From positions 1,874,011-1,938,010 of the forward strand of contig RPFO01000167.1 of NCBI GenBank assembly GCA_009746045.1: 64,000 nt of DNA. The letters run 5' to 3'. A model generated the notes under the pieces. It searched no databases. It worked only from the letters and a program-made list of their open reading frames with translations, and was not told the DNA's origin. A program made the position numbers and the translations under genes. Below, in pieces: positions 1 through 11,500 of this stretch. Within the stretch, counting starts at the first letter, position 1, and each line of letters starts with the position of its first letter. Origin of the DNA: Mesostigma viride (lineage: Eukaryota > Streptophyta > Mesostigmatophyceae > Mesostigmatales > Mesostigmataceae).

Positions 1-256
1 TCTGCTTTTGAGATCATGGTAGCGCGAAAGATGGGTGACCACTCACTGCATGTGATTGCCACGAGCCACGAGCCACGAGGTAGCCATGGCTGACGACGGA
101 GCTCAGAACTTTCAAGCGTCTGAGCCCCAAATTCCGTCAGATCACTTGCAACCGATCCGTCTTTTCTAGGCGCATCTGCTACTTTTTTCCTCCTGTTCAC
201 CTTTGCCCGGACTTACAGACTTTTTTTTTGCAAACTTATAGCCCGAGGCGGGGCCC
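1..256. other. left-edge flank, no gene seen
   Basis: This stretch holds no coding region I can support. It has a long T run near 220-230 and ends in a GC-rich segment directly before the inverted-repeat element that follows. The window begins inside it, so it may belong to a feature cut off on the left. Confidence 0.5.
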
Positions 257-307
257 GAGATTAATTAAGAGGTACCTTGAAATTAAATAAGAGCCATGCC
301 TCTATCC

Positions 308-1550
308 ATATATATTTTTGGCCTGCCGGCTCCTGCCCCTTTTGGCTACGGCAGCGCCTGACCTCCTGGACCCCAGCAGCCCTGTGCCCTTCGTCACCGC
401 CATCCAGGAGGCCTATGCTGAGATCCAGCAGGCCTGTTCTCCCGTCCGTGCCGCTCAGGCGGTACAGCGCCACCTGGCCTCGCGGCACTCCCTCGGTCGC
501 CTCCGTTCAATCTCCCGCCGCATTCCCTGCTCGCGTCATCGATAAACACCAGAAAACCTACGCGGGTATTCTGCACACGGCTGATTGGATTGCTCTTTTC
601 GCGGACCTCAACGCCCAGGGACGTGCGTGGCTGTTCTCGCTTTCCTTGCGGAGTGTGGGCTCGGCGTACCTTCGTGCTCTTCCCATGGCCCCCCCATTCG
701 CCTTGGCTCCCAGCCACTACTCGGTGGCGCTCCGGCACCAGCTATTTGCCCCGCAGCCTCTTGTTCCGGCCGGGCGGCCTTGTGGTAGCTGTGGGCAGCC
801 GCTGGATCCCACGGGGACTCACTACCTTGCCTGCATGGGGGGCCAACAGAATCAGAATTGGTATTTGTATTTGCACACTGTCCTCCTGACGGTGGTGCTC
901 GCCATGATTCGGTCGGTTTTCCCCCACGCGAACATCCGGTCCGAGGATGCGGATGGCGCTGCCTTCTATTCCCCCAACCACCGGCCTGACATCGTGGTGC
1001 TGGACTTTGAGGGGGGTGGCCGGCATCTGCTTATTGACGTTTCGGTGGCGCGGCCCTTGGCTCTTAGCCACGTGGCTGGGGCCTCCCTCACGGCAGGTTA
1101 CACGGCGGACCGGGCGGAGCGGGCCAAGCTCCTGGCCTACGGCGACGTCGGGCACCATCGTGTGGTGCCCTTTGTTCTGGAGGAGTTTGGGGCCATGGGG
1201 CCCCTGACCTCCGCCTTCTTCAAGGAGTGTTGCCGGCTCCGGGAGGACCGGCTGGACCTGGAGGGCCAGCGGGCCCCATGGTCGGCGCGGACCTGGACGT
1301 CATATTGGCGTCAGCGCTTGTCGGTGGCGCTGACTCGGGCCATGGCTGACATCATGCTCCGCCGTACGCGGGCTGATTTTGCGGTGCAGCAGGGCTATTA
1401 GGTTCCTCCCGTTAGGCGTTTCCATTGGTCTTATCGTAGTATAGAGCTTTGACATGGCTCTGTATATAGGTTTATAGCTGGGCGTTTGCTTTGGTTTGAG
1501 TGATTTCACTCTGTTGTAAGTAATTATATTTTTAATATATATATTTTTGG
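308..1550 (+). mobile_element. REL-endonuclease retroelement fragment, copy 1, with target duplication
   Basis: A unit of about 1.2 kb sits inside the left inverted repeat of the surrounding TIR element. It is flanked by a 14-base direct repeat (atatatatttttgg at 308-321 and 1537-1550), which I read as its target-site duplication. If the unit is removed, the split inverted repeat becomes continuous with its partner at 1945-2062. A nearly identical copy with the same 5' boundary and the same 3' untranslated tail lies at 41402-42620. Insertion therefore followed the DNA element. Confidence 0.75.
324..1401 (+). pseudogene. restriction-like (REL) endonuclease region of a non-LTR retrotransposon, frameshifted
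   Basis: The translated product has a C-x2-C-x8-H-x3-C zinc knuckle (CGSCGQPLDPTGTHYLAC, about 777-833) followed some 60 residues later by RPDIVVLDF and then LLIDVSVARP. The C-C-H-C plus RPD...D arrangement is the hallmark of the C-terminal nuclease that lets R2, NeSL and Dualen-type retrotransposons nick their target. The frame shifts once near 476, where this copy has one base more than the copy at 41402. It then runs intact to the stop at 1399-1401. No reverse transcriptase is attached. The assignment rests on motif spacing; a related domesticated nuclease is the main alternative. Confidence 0.6.
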
Positions 1551-2361
1551 ACGCGAGTTCCGATTGGCGTTAAGTTGTAGTTTTGGACGACAAGTCGACA
1601 ACATGTCAAGCCGTTTAATTCATTTCGACTTTTACATTTTCACGTAATCGTCAAAAAAGGATCACTTATATACCCGACTTCTCCGTTAAATCTCATCGAC
1701 CGGGTTTCGAAACAACCCACGAACGCCGTAGATGCAGATCAAACGGAGTAAACAACGTCACGACCGACGCGGCGCCAAATAGTCGCCTAGGTTCCTAGCT
1801 TTTCTGCGAGCCATTTTCGTGCCGCGTCGTGTACCCGTGAGATGTACCCGTGAGATGTACCCGTGAGATGCAAAATCCGCTTGCCAGACCGGGATTCCGG
1901 GAACTCCGTCCAATACCGTCGTGCAGTACCACCAATGCACTACCAATCTATCAATCGTACAATACTACGACTTAACGCCAACAGAAACTCGCCTCCAAAA
2001 CTATATATTCATAGAGGCACGCCTCTTATTTAATTTCAAGGTACCTCTTATTTAATCTCAGCCCCCGCAGACTTGTCAGTTGTCTTCTCCCGGTTAGGGC
2101 TAAGTTTTGCAAAAAACCTCAGTCCTAAGTCGAAACCATTTTTTCCTCGTGTCTGCTACTAGCAACGGTTACAGCTGTACGCAGTGTATTGTGACCAGCC
2201 TGCAGCTATTACGCGAACTGATATAATTTTCCGAAGCTAAAACGCAATAGGACGAGCAAACGCTCCTCGACGCAACGCAGCCTTGCGACTGCGCTCAGTG
2301 AGCCCTGAAAATACGTCTGCAGCCCCGGCTGCAGCTTAGCCCTCAGGCCGGGAAGGCAGCG

Positions 2362-3400
2362 GTGACACTAGTCGTGCACTGGTTGTTGCCCAATGCCCAG
2401 CCCCCTCCCGGACTTGCCTCGCCCTCTGCATCGCCGGAGCCTAAACGCAGCCGCCCTGAGGATCCGCCCCCTGCCGAGCCGAGCTGGAAAGAAATCGACT
2501 TTGACGTCACCTCAGCCACATGGTGGACAAACTGCCACGCAGCTCCCACCCGGTTTATGACCGCCGTGTTCTTCGGGTCGCGCACCTCGCTAATCTTGCC
2601 CTGTGCCAGCACCTTAACGTCCTCGGTCGCCTCACTCCGCCTGGCCACGTGGACGGTGCTTACATGCCGGATCTGTCCAGCTTCCCCCGCCCCCGCCTTT
2701 GAGCTCCTCGCCCTCTGCTCCGGCCCTCCTTGGGCGCTCTGTCGCCAAGATCTCCAGGGGCTCCCACTTCCATGCATTCCACCTCCGAAATCATGCTCCA
2801 TGGCATCTGACAACCAGGCCCACGCGCAGCACGTGACACCCGGCCTCGCCGCAGATGTGGCGGCCATGGGCGGCAAGCTGGCTGCCGAGCTTCCCCTCCT
2901 CTCCTCCACCACCACCGCCACCTCCAAGCTCCTCGCCTCCACCTCCACCACCACTGACGCCCTCACCGCCCAGCTCCTCGCCATCGACAAGCGCCTGCAG
3001 GACAATTGATGCCATAGCCATCGAATGCTTGCAAAACACCGCAGGCATCACTGCCGGCAGGCGGTGAAGGACATCGCCGCCCGGCCAGCCCCTCAGTGCT
3101 GGCCCTGCTGGCGATGCCCCTCGATCCCATCCAGACCTGGGCGCAGCCATGCTGATGAACCACACCATGCACCACCACCACCTCTGCCATCGCCGCCCAG
3201 CTTAAGCAGCAGACGCTGGACCTCCGCGAGGAGGCCGAGCTCGACAAGCGCAGCCTTAATTAATGTCATAGTCAAGCACTTCGACCAGAATACCCAGAGC
3301 AGGCGGCAGGCTCGCATCCTCCGCCTGCAGGACAAGCTCCATGCGATGAAAACCACTATTCCACCCCCCTCCCTCCCCTCGGGCGCTGTCTGACCGTTTC
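2362..3400 (+). pseudogene. LINE ORF1 remnant
   Basis: The longest frame (2362-3009) gives a proline-rich start followed by a Ser/Thr/Ala-rich helical segment ending in LLAIDKRLQDN. A shifted frame continues with a polar stretch rich in Arg, Gln and Glu (3190-3340). Homology to the ORF1-type sequence on the minus strand at 43160-44735 supports it: both share the segment DVAAMGxxLxAELPLL. ORF1 proteins of L1-like elements bind the element RNA. No complete frame remains. Confidence 0.5.
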
Positions 3401-3487
3401 ATCCCCACCCCCACCTTCCGCTGCATCCACCCCCATCTCCCATCGTCGTTCTCCCCTGTTGGGCCAGCAGGCATCCTTGGCCCTCAC

Positions 3488-4330
3488 AACTTTCAACGTA
3501 CGCACATTGCTAGAAGATAGCGACCATATAGCTACCGGGTGGAGGAGCTCGTTGCCTTTTGCATGGCACATCGTGTGTCTATTCTAGGCGTGCAGGAGCA
3601 TCGTCGCACGGTGCCATTTGGCACGGTGCGCACTGATCGCCTAGTAGTAGGCGGTTGGCGTTTTTACTTCGCTGGCAGTGGGACGCCAGCTAGGCCAAGG
3701 TGGTGTTGGCATTTTGTGTTCGCCGCTGGCAGCTATACATGCCAGCCTCGATCAGCACGCTAAAGTTTCTAACCCCACGCCTTTTGGTCACACATTTCAC
3801 CTCAGTTGAGGGGCGACCGGTCTAAACACCACCTCATGGTTGGGGTGGGTTACGCACCCCATAGTGGTCTACCCGGCTGAGTTGGAACGCCAGAAGTTCT
3901 TCGCGGACTTGCATAGCCTTGAGGGGGCCACCCGGCGGCCCGATGTCCACTTCTTGGTCATGCTGCTCGACGCCCAACGCCGCACGCTCCCCGTGGGCAC
4001 TGCTGGCAGTCCGGCCGTTGCGCCTGCCAGCACGGCTGCTATAACGACAACACTCCCCTGTTTTCTGCCTTTTTGCGGGATATCTAGCGGGATGGTTGCT
4101 CAGTCAACTGCCACTTCCAACGTCCCTCACAGGACTTGGTCACTTTTCGGGGCCCTAACGACCGTCAGGCCTGTCCAGTGGACTACGCGGCCGGTGGTAC
4201 GGCACTGAGTCCCGGTGTCAGTGGCTTCGGTTCTGGACACCCGAGTATTCGACACGCCCACGGTGTGCTCTGACCACCGGTTGGTGCGCGCGACCATTCG
4301 GCTCCGGTTTCATGTCCCCGAGTGCCGCGC
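3488..4330 (+). pseudogene. LINE ORF2 endonuclease (EEP/APE-type) remnant
   Basis: Near 3539 the translation reads VEELVAFCMAHRVSILGVQEHRR. This corresponds to the N-terminal strand of apurinic-like endonucleases, where a glutamate followed by H or T sits after LGVQE. About 700 bases on, VCSDHRLVRATIRL (4264-4308) carries the C-terminal SDH catalytic triplet. The segments between are in different frames, so the domain is not functional. It normally nicks target DNA for target-primed reverse transcription. Confidence 0.6.
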
Positions 4331-5079
4331 CCAGTGGCCGGCCCGCCCCGACTGGTCTGCTCCGGACCGGGGCCCGGTCCGGGGGGATACTGAGGAGTGG
4401 CCGGACGGACGCCGAGCACGTACGCCGATCGGAACCGGTGCCGACAGGAGTACCTGGCTGCCCTGGACGCCCGGGCGGACGTCGACGCTCTGGACAAGGC
4501 TGCTCCCAACGCCGCCATTTTTGCGGGCTTAACAATTTGCGGCCCATGCCCCGTTGCTGGCGGCCCGGCACCTGCCGGTCATGCCCCGCCGCAGCCCCGG
4601 CCAGTAGCTCTACCGCCAGGACCCGGCCCAAGGTCTTGGCCGCCCGGCACCGCCTCAAGCGTAGCCGGGACCCGTTCCAGAAACCGCCAAACCGGTGCTC
4701 AAGGCCGCCCTTGTGGAGGCCTACGAGCACGCTCAGGACGCAGAGGCGGCCCAGTGCATCGCAGATGCCAAGGCCTAATAATCAAGCTCGCAACCAGGGC
4801 AAGGACATGTGGTACCACCTCGACCGGCTCGGCGGCCGGCGGCAGCGCACCCCGGTGGAGCACACGGTGGACGGCACGGCGCCGGTCAGCCTTCAATGAC
4901 CGCTGGCTGGCCCACAGTGTTTCCTTGAAGGTGGGGCTCGCGCCCCCCCCCCCCGCCGCTTCACCTCGAGACGGCCGCCCGCGCTTCGGTGTTGCAGGAC
5001 ACCCCGGGGGCCGCCGCCGGCCCCACTCTCCTCGGCCGCGGACTACCAAGTCCCGGCCGGCCTTGCAGGAGGGCTGACT

Positions 5080-5599
5080 TGCCAGCAAGGACGTCCGGTA
5101 CGTCCACCCCTTCACTTTGAAGGAATTGGACGGCGCCCTGGCTCGCCTTCGGTGACGACGCGGCGGTCGGTCAGTGCCGACCATGTACCTTTCTGCTGAG
5201 CTGCTGAAGACCCCTGACCCCGGCGCGGTGAGGGATCTTCTGCTGGCGTTCTGCAACCGTGTCGATCCTGCTCTCAGATGAGCCTCCGCCTGCTGAGTGG
5301 CAGACGGCCATCCGAGTCATGCTGTACAAGAAGGGCTCTGCTGCTGACGTACCCGGCCCCGATAACTATCGGGGTGTCTGCCTCCAGAGCGCCGCGCTGA
5401 AGGTCTTCATGCGTATGATGCTGCACAGGCTCCGCGCCGCGCTGGACCCACACCTGGGTGAGTCTCAGATGGGTTTCCGTCGTCGTCGTAACACTGTCAT
5501 GGCTGTATTTGTCGCGCGCCGGTTGATGAAGGAGGTGTGTCGCCTTTGCCCTGATGGTTCGCCGCTGGTCTTCATTTTTGTCGACTATATCAAGGCCTC
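5080..5599 (+). pseudogene. LINE reverse transcriptase, 5' portion, interrupted
   Basis: The frame 5259-5599 encodes the N-terminal fingers and palm entry of a non-LTR reverse transcriptase: WQTAIRVMLYKKGS, then NYRGVCLQSAALKVF, RLRAALDPHLGESQMGFR and FIFVDYIKA. The last is catalytic motif A (DxxKAFD). It is cut after YIKA by an inserted element at 5600. Downstream of that insertion, at about 6313, the same frame region resumes with FDTVLWEALWP. The two halves once formed one motif. Confidence 0.75.
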
Positions 5600-6302
5600 C
5601 CCACTCACGGGACAAGGCGGCTCCCCCACCAGTCCTACTCACCTTCCCCTCCCCTGAGGATAAGCAGCGGTTCCTCTCTCGTCGCAAGCGGTACGTTGCA
5701 CGACCTCACCTGGACGCTGGATGACGACCTCACCCCCGCTCAGCAACAGCAGCGACGCGACCTGTGGCCGGAATACCTCGATCCGCCATAAGCAGGACCC
5801 CCAGAAGCCCAAGGTGTACTGGAGGGGCGGGGACCTGATGATCAACCACAAGATGTGGACGCCCCCAGCGGGCTAGAATAGCAATAGCCCTAGCTTGTAA
5901 CCATTGGCGTCACTGCCGCTAAGGCAGCCATGCCTAGATCAATGTTGCCTAGCTGTGCCAACACACCTAGTCACGTGCCGCCAACGCACGGTACACAACC
6001 AGCCATAGCCTTAGCCTAGCTAGTCCTAGTACAGCCATGCTACGCCCTGGCTATGTTCAGATTACCTGCCCACGCTCCTTGCTATGATATGCTCACATGG
6101 GTCTTATTGCACCCACAGTTTGCCGGATCGTTAGCCTGTCCTTTTAGCTAGCCGCGCCCGATTGCAGCTGTGGCATGCCTTTGGCATGAAGGAGACTGGG
6201 GGTCTCTGCCCTTTCTCCTGTAGTGCACACACAGGGATTAAAAGCACTTCGGTGCTCCGTGACTCCCCAACGGGAGCACGAGTTTAATTAATTAATTAAT
6301 TA
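5600..6302 (+). mobile_element. nested internally deleted LINE derivative with 11-bp target duplication
   Basis: The insertion is bracketed by atcaaggcctc at 5589-5599 and 6303-6313. Its 5' part (5660-5880) encodes, in broken frames, the C-terminal end of LINE ORF1 (the LTxAQQQxRRxLW type of sequence seen at 43160-43400 on the other strand). Its 3' end is the (C)CAAC-loop hairpin (6259-6288) and (TTAA)n. No reverse transcriptase lies between, so this is an ORF1-plus-tail derivative that must have been mobilised in trans. Confidence 0.8.
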
Positions 6303-6313
6303 ATCAAGGCCTC

Positions 6314-6846
6314 AGTTTGACACGGTCCTCTGGGAGGCTCTTTGGCCCATCAGTGATCCTAGCTCCGGATCGGGTACCACCAGCGTTTATTGCTGCCATT
6401 CGTCTGACTGTGTGAGGGCGCTCACAGGCAGTAGTGCGGACTGCGGAAGGCACCACCCCACCATCCCCCCTTCACCACGGGGTGTGGCAAGGTTGTGTCC
6501 TAGGTCCCCATATCTGTTCATTATTGTCGTGGATCACGTCATGCCGGCCGGGCACGTGCGCGCTTTACTGCTCTTAACGTGTTCGAGCCTGGCTTGGACA
6601 TTCTTAACGAGCGCGAGCACGGCGGGGGTGGCACTGGCTACCGCCTGGCCGACCTGATTTATGCGGATGACACCACCCTCATCGCGCGCCCCAAGCACAT
6701 TCACTACCTGGCTGGACTGTCTGGGCTTGGAGGCGAGGGTGGTGGGGTTGGAGATTAGTGTCAACACTGAGGCGATGGTGATTGGGGCCTCCAGTCGCCC
6801 GCCGCTGCCGCGCCTGCTCGACGGGACGGAGGTCGACCCGTACTCG
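6314..6846 (+). pseudogene. LINE reverse transcriptase, 3' portion
   Basis: After the nested insertion the reverse transcriptase continues in several frames: a segment equivalent to HHGVWQGCVL (about 6478-6505) and LADLIYADDTTLIARPKH (about 6648-6700), the latter holding catalytic YADD motif C. GLEISVNTEAMVIGASS follows. The closely related and better preserved version on the minus strand at 47545-48676 confirms the reading. At 6897 the sequence jumps into the 3' tail of another element. Confidence 0.75.
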
Positions 6847-6896
6847 TGATCGCTTCAAGTTGGTAAGGAGCATGCTCCCCGACACCACCGACTGAT

Positions 6897-7106
6897 GTGG
6901 ACATCCGCATATAGATAGATGTTGTAGTTAGCATGCTGTTAGATTCATGTAGTATGTAGCTGATGTAGATAGATTAGACCGGTAGGACTGTTTGCACCCA
7001 CCCATCCATCCATCCATCCATCCATCCATCGGGGTTAATGCTCCGTGACTCCCCAACGGGAGCACGAGTCTAAATAATTAATTAATTAATTAATTAATTA
7101 TAATTA
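6897..7106 (+). mobile_element. short LINE 3'-end fragment
   Basis: This contains the generic 3' untranslated motif (gttgtagttagcatg, then gattagaccggtagga), a (CCATC)n run at about 7005-7029, the CAAC-loop hairpin at 7040-7069 and (TTAA)n to 7106. The same string recurs at 7660-7817 and 33240-33374, so these are separate 3' ends of one family. Confidence 0.7.
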
Positions 7107-7817
7107 ATGGTGGTGAGGGGGTGGGGAGCCCAGAGCTCCTCGGTGGAGTGCCCAAGGGAGAAGAGGGCGCACAGCTGAAGGCGGGGACGAGAGCTTAGCT
7201 ATACGCAGGCGTTCAAGCCAAAGTATAGGAGATCCCGTCGCCACCTGCGCGGAGGCGGTTCCGGTGGCAGAAGTGCTTGCACAGTTCAAGAAGCGAGGGG
7301 TACGACCCATGAAATACATGCTCTGGACAGTAGTGTGTGTTGGCCCTTTTGAACATAGCCGGGCCAGTTGACACAAAAGTTGCAGTCGTTCCCGCTCGGT
7401 TCTTCAGGGCGACTGCGCTTGGGCTCAGGCAATGCCTCCTGACGTGGGCTGGGCCTAGTGATGTTAGACGCCGCAAGGCCCGCACCTTCAAGGAACAGCT
7501 AGTAGAGGACATGGGGGGCCTCGGCCTCTCCGTGATTTGGAAGAAGATGATGGACAAGGCCAAGTGGGCCCAGGCGATCATAGAGGACAATGAGCCCCCC
7601 CCAGTGGGGAAGCGCCCGCGCGTGCAATCCCGCGGGAGGCACGCCAGATAGCTCCCCCTCGTGCGGCTGCCTAGATAGATGTTGTAGTTAGTATGTTGTT
7701 AGATAGATGTAGATAGATTAGACCGGTAGGAATGTTGCACCCATCCATCCATCCATCGGGGTTAATGCTCCGTGACTCCCCAACGGGAGCACGAGTCTAA
7801 TTAATTAATTAATTAAT
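7107..7817 (+). mobile_element. rearranged LINE fragments ending in a third 3' tail
   Basis: About 7107-7330 resembles the antisense of LINE ORF1 (compare 44160-44390), so this piece is inverted. From 7335 a plus-strand frame ending at 7651 gives an open C-terminal segment (VRRRKARTFKEQLVEDMGG...). It is followed by the usual 3' region, the hairpin at 7765-7794 and (TTAA)n. No function is left. Confidence 0.5.
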
Positions 7818-8598
7818 GCCGATGGCAAGGCCGCAGGAGGAGCCGAGTAGACTGGTCACTAAAGCTTGACAGTACTGAAGCTTGACAGTGATGGTTGTAC
7901 ATAATTTCTTCTTCGCATCTTTCCTCTCAGACAACTACCCTAGTTATTCCACGACGTTGGAACAACGTACGTGCCCAAACTTAATAGTTGTCTTATGTAA
8001 CACAGGACCTGCTGCTTTGATCGTAAATATACACGTCGATAACTGTACTTGAATGGAAGTCAACACAAGAGCTGCATGGCGTAAATGGTCACCAACTACG
8101 GCCAACCAATTGCCATAACCCACCAGCTTCAGTGCCAACGATGAACTATCTCCCCCCCCCCCTGTTAATTTTTCAGGCCCCTTTCTACAAAGCAGCTAAA
8201 AACATAACAGGACACGCCAAGCATCCCTGCCTTTGTCCTACAACGCCAAGGGTACGTCGCTTCGATAGGGTACACACCCTCGTCCTGACAGAAAAACTTG
8301 CTCAAGCCCCACAACCTGGTCTATGGACCTGTTTCCCTCTACCCAAAATCACAGGCCTGCCGACTGACCCCCACTTTCTCCCGGCGTACAGCCTCTCCCC
8401 TCTCAAGCCCAAGAGCAGATGCAGCGATCAGCGTTCAATATTTCACCCAACCATTGAACATAATTGAACAGTGATGTGGGTGGCCCAGCATTTTAAAGCT
8501 TGATGCCAAACACTTCTCACGATTTCCCGAGTTCCCCTTGTGTGGCTCATGCACCCATTTCATGACCACAACACAAGGGCCTTGCCAAGCCGTATGAC
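7818..8598. other. 3' flank of the nucleoporin gene, no gene seen
   Basis: This is AT-neutral sequence with no supported coding region. It lies just beyond the stop codon of the minus-strand Nup98-Nup96 gene and should include that gene's 3' untranslated region. A C run stands at 8152-8162. Confidence 0.45.
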
Positions 8599-11500
8599 CT
8601 AGGTCCGGATCGGGCGCTCCAGGCACTCAAACAGGTGCACCGACGCGCGCTGGATGTGCGATATGGCATAGTCCTCGCACTTGAAAGGGGGCCGAAAGGG
8701 CCGGCACGACAGCACGTGCGCCGCGCCTTCGAGCTCACTTCCCCGCAGGTCCCTCGCCCGCTTGTCGACCACCGCTCGTGCCATCGTAGACAGCGCCACC
8801 CTGCGGGGAGACCAGCAAAACAAACAAAGCAAACCCGTGACCCGGAACCGTGAAACGGACGAAACACCAGAAGTTATTAAAGCAAACCCATGGCCCCAAC
8901 ATAAGCAAAGACTTTGATACACGGTCGTACACAGAGGTCCAGGGTGTCCGTGCCTACCCTGCCAAGTATATCGGTCCCATACATAGAACGTAGTTGTGTT
9001 GCCTGTCTCATTCTCCGAACTTAGCATTACATAGGCAGCAGAGACTTGGGCGCAAAGAGCCTGCTCCAAGCTGCCAAAGCCCGCGCTGTCGAGGCGACTG
9101 CGATGGGACAAGAAGTGGTGAGAGTCTGAGAGATGGGATTGCGTGGAATACCCGGTGTGAGGTTTCCTCGCGCTCTGCTGAACATGCCTGCGTGGTCTGT
9201 ACTAGAACAAAAAGACTGAAAATAGCAAAGATGTAAAGAAGCCGCGGTGAGAGCAAGCGGGAGAGAACGCGTGTGAATGAGCAGTGGTGTGAGCAAAAGG
9301 GGACGGCGAGCCAAGCGCACGCACCTGCACGCGCTGGCGTCGGGGCCCGCTCGCTCGTCGGGGCACCAGGTCTTCACAGCCTGGGACACGCGCTCGAGGA
9401 ACTGCTGGCATTCCGCTCCGGGTTGCTGCAGGGGCAGAATGTTGCGCAGGGTGACAACAGCAGGTCACAAACTCAGGTAGTGGCATTCAGATCGTGCAAG
9501 TTGTTTTGTGTGCATGGGCCTTGGTTTTGTGTGCATGGGCCTTGGTTTTGTGTGCATGGGCCATCGCATGGGGCCGCAAAGGCAGGGATGCATGAAACAT
9601 GGCACGAAGCACATGCGGCCACAATTGTTGGTGATATTTAAAACAGGGGCACACGTGCAGCTGCGAGGTCGGAGATGATGGTAGCCAGCAGCAAGTGTTG
9701 GTGATATTTGTAACCAGCAGGTCGTTTGTAACCAGCAGGTGGGCGATAGATGTAACCAGCAGCAAGGATGGCAATGTACAACATCCCCGCACACATGCAG
9801 CCGATGCGTCCGTCTAACGGCTTTGGTGACGTCGGCGGGGTGCAACGATACCATGCGACCATGCATACCGCAGACTTCGTCGCCAACATATCGCATGCGC
9901 TGGTTGTCTGCTGGGTACCATGGTCACTATAGCACAGCAATGCCATGCCTGCGCTGGTTGTCTGCTGGGTACCATGGTCACTATAGCATAGTAATGCCAT
10001 GCCTGCGCTGGTTGTCTGCTGGGTACCATGGTCACTATAGCACAGCAATGCCATGCCTGCGCTGGTTGTCTGCTGGGTACCATGGTCACTATGGCATAGT
10101 AATGCCATGCGTGCACTGGTTGTCTGCTGGTGTCTGCAGGCAGAGATGAGAGAGCCCGTGGCGACCGCCTGCGCAGTGAGAGAGAGCGGGAACGCAGAGG
10201 GAGATTGCTTCCTGACAACGCCACAGGCATGCGCGCAATCCTACCCAGGATGCAAAGAGGGTGGTCGGAAATGGGGTGGGGAAACAACAAAGCCAGCGCC
10301 CGCACCATACAAGGGGTTCCTCCGCGAAGCCGTACACCTCCCAGCCCATAAACATAAACACCTGAGTCGATACGTCCTCCCCACGCTGCCTGCACGTGCC
10401 CACCCGCCCGTACCGCGTTACCTGTCTGTATGCCCACCCGTCCTCTACACATGGCCCACACACACGAGCGTCCTTGCCACATTGCCCACACGCGTGCCCA
10501 CCCACCCGAATGCGTGCCAACCCTTGCCAAATTGCCGTCCACCCGCTCGTACCACATTGCCTGCATGCTTGTCCATCCGTGCTTACCAAGCAGCCTACAT
10601 GCTTGCTTGTACCCTGCATCCTTATAGCCTACATGGCTGCCACCCACACGCCCGCCCTTACCACGTTGTCCATCAGCCGGTAGTAGTCGAGGTACAGCTG
10701 CCCACCCTCACTCCAGTGATTCACCGGCGCCACCAGCTCGCCCAAGGAGGAGCCACCCTCGCGGACACGCGCGGGGTCCTGGTAGAAGCGCAGCAGCTGG
10801 TCGACCAGCCGCGATGTCTCGCCTGCAAACACAGCGCGTGGCAAGAGAAAAAAGGGCGAATGGTGGGAACAGAACCCAAAGGGCGAATGGTGGGGAAAGA
10901 GACCAATACAAGCACAATACAAGCGCACAACGCAAAGCGCAGCGAGAGATCAGCCGTGATGTCCCGCCTGCACCACAAGCGGTGGCCATGGAGGGAAACA
11001 AAGAGTTTATGGCAGGGCACAGGGGGGAGGCGTGGGGTGGGCGGGGGTAAGAATCGTGCACGGGCCTAACGACGGAAACAGCAGGAGTGTTGGGAACTAG
11101 AACTTCGCAAGGCAAACCCCTTAAACAGGGGTGGTTGGAGAGCTTAGAGGACATGGCCTGATGAGAAAGGAGACGAATGAGGGAGCGGAGGCGGTGCTGT
11201 CACGCCACCATGTCATTACATCACCACGGGCACATCACTTGACGCGACTGCATCCCCTCACTGCCCTTGAGCCAGCCAGCTCTTAATCCCCGCAATCCTC
11301 CCTGCGAATCGACCACTTGGCTGCAGCTGGGTACCCTCCCCCTCCCCCTCCCCCTCCCCCTCCCCCCTCCTCCCCCTCCCCCTCCCCCCCCCTCCCCCCC
11401 TCCCCCTCCCCCCCTCCCCCCTCCCCCTCCCCCCTCCCCCCTCCCCCTCCCCTCCCCCCCTCCCCCCTCCCCCCTCCCCCCCCCCTCCCCCTCCCCCCCC

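Larger units (their letters stand above)
257..2062. mobile_element. terminal-inverted-repeat element, interrupted by a retroelement
   Basis: The left end (about 257-321, resuming at 1551-1592 after an insertion) reads gagattaattaagaggtacc and onward. The reverse complement of about 1945-2062 gives nearly the same string, ending in both cases around ggcgttaagtYgtag. The inverted repeats are about 110 bases long. The body 1593-1944 has no open frame of note and contains a short tandem repeat (ccgtgagatgta, about 1836-1870). It looks like a non-autonomous DNA element of MITE type. I did not find a convincing target duplication at its outer ends, so the superfamily is not assigned. Confidence 0.6.
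2217..7817 (+). mobile_element. decayed APE-type LINE, near full length, with nested insertions
   Basis: The order is that of a two-ORF non-LTR retrotransposon: 5' untranslated region (from about 2217), ORF1 remnant (2362-3400), endonuclease (3490-4330), reverse transcriptase (5080-5599 and 6314-6846) and 3' tails. The 5' boundary is set by similarity to the opposite-strand copy ending at 44735. Many stops and frameshifts break both ORFs. A second element sits in the reverse transcriptase at 5600-6302, and extra 3' fragments follow from 6897. Tails have the form (CCATC)n, a GC-rich hairpin with CAAC loop, then (TTAA)n. Confidence 0.7.

Noticed and set aside
8132-8467. 111-residue frame downstream of the nucleoporin gene
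   Set aside because: It has a C-run start, no motif and unremarkable composition; it is likely 3' flank.
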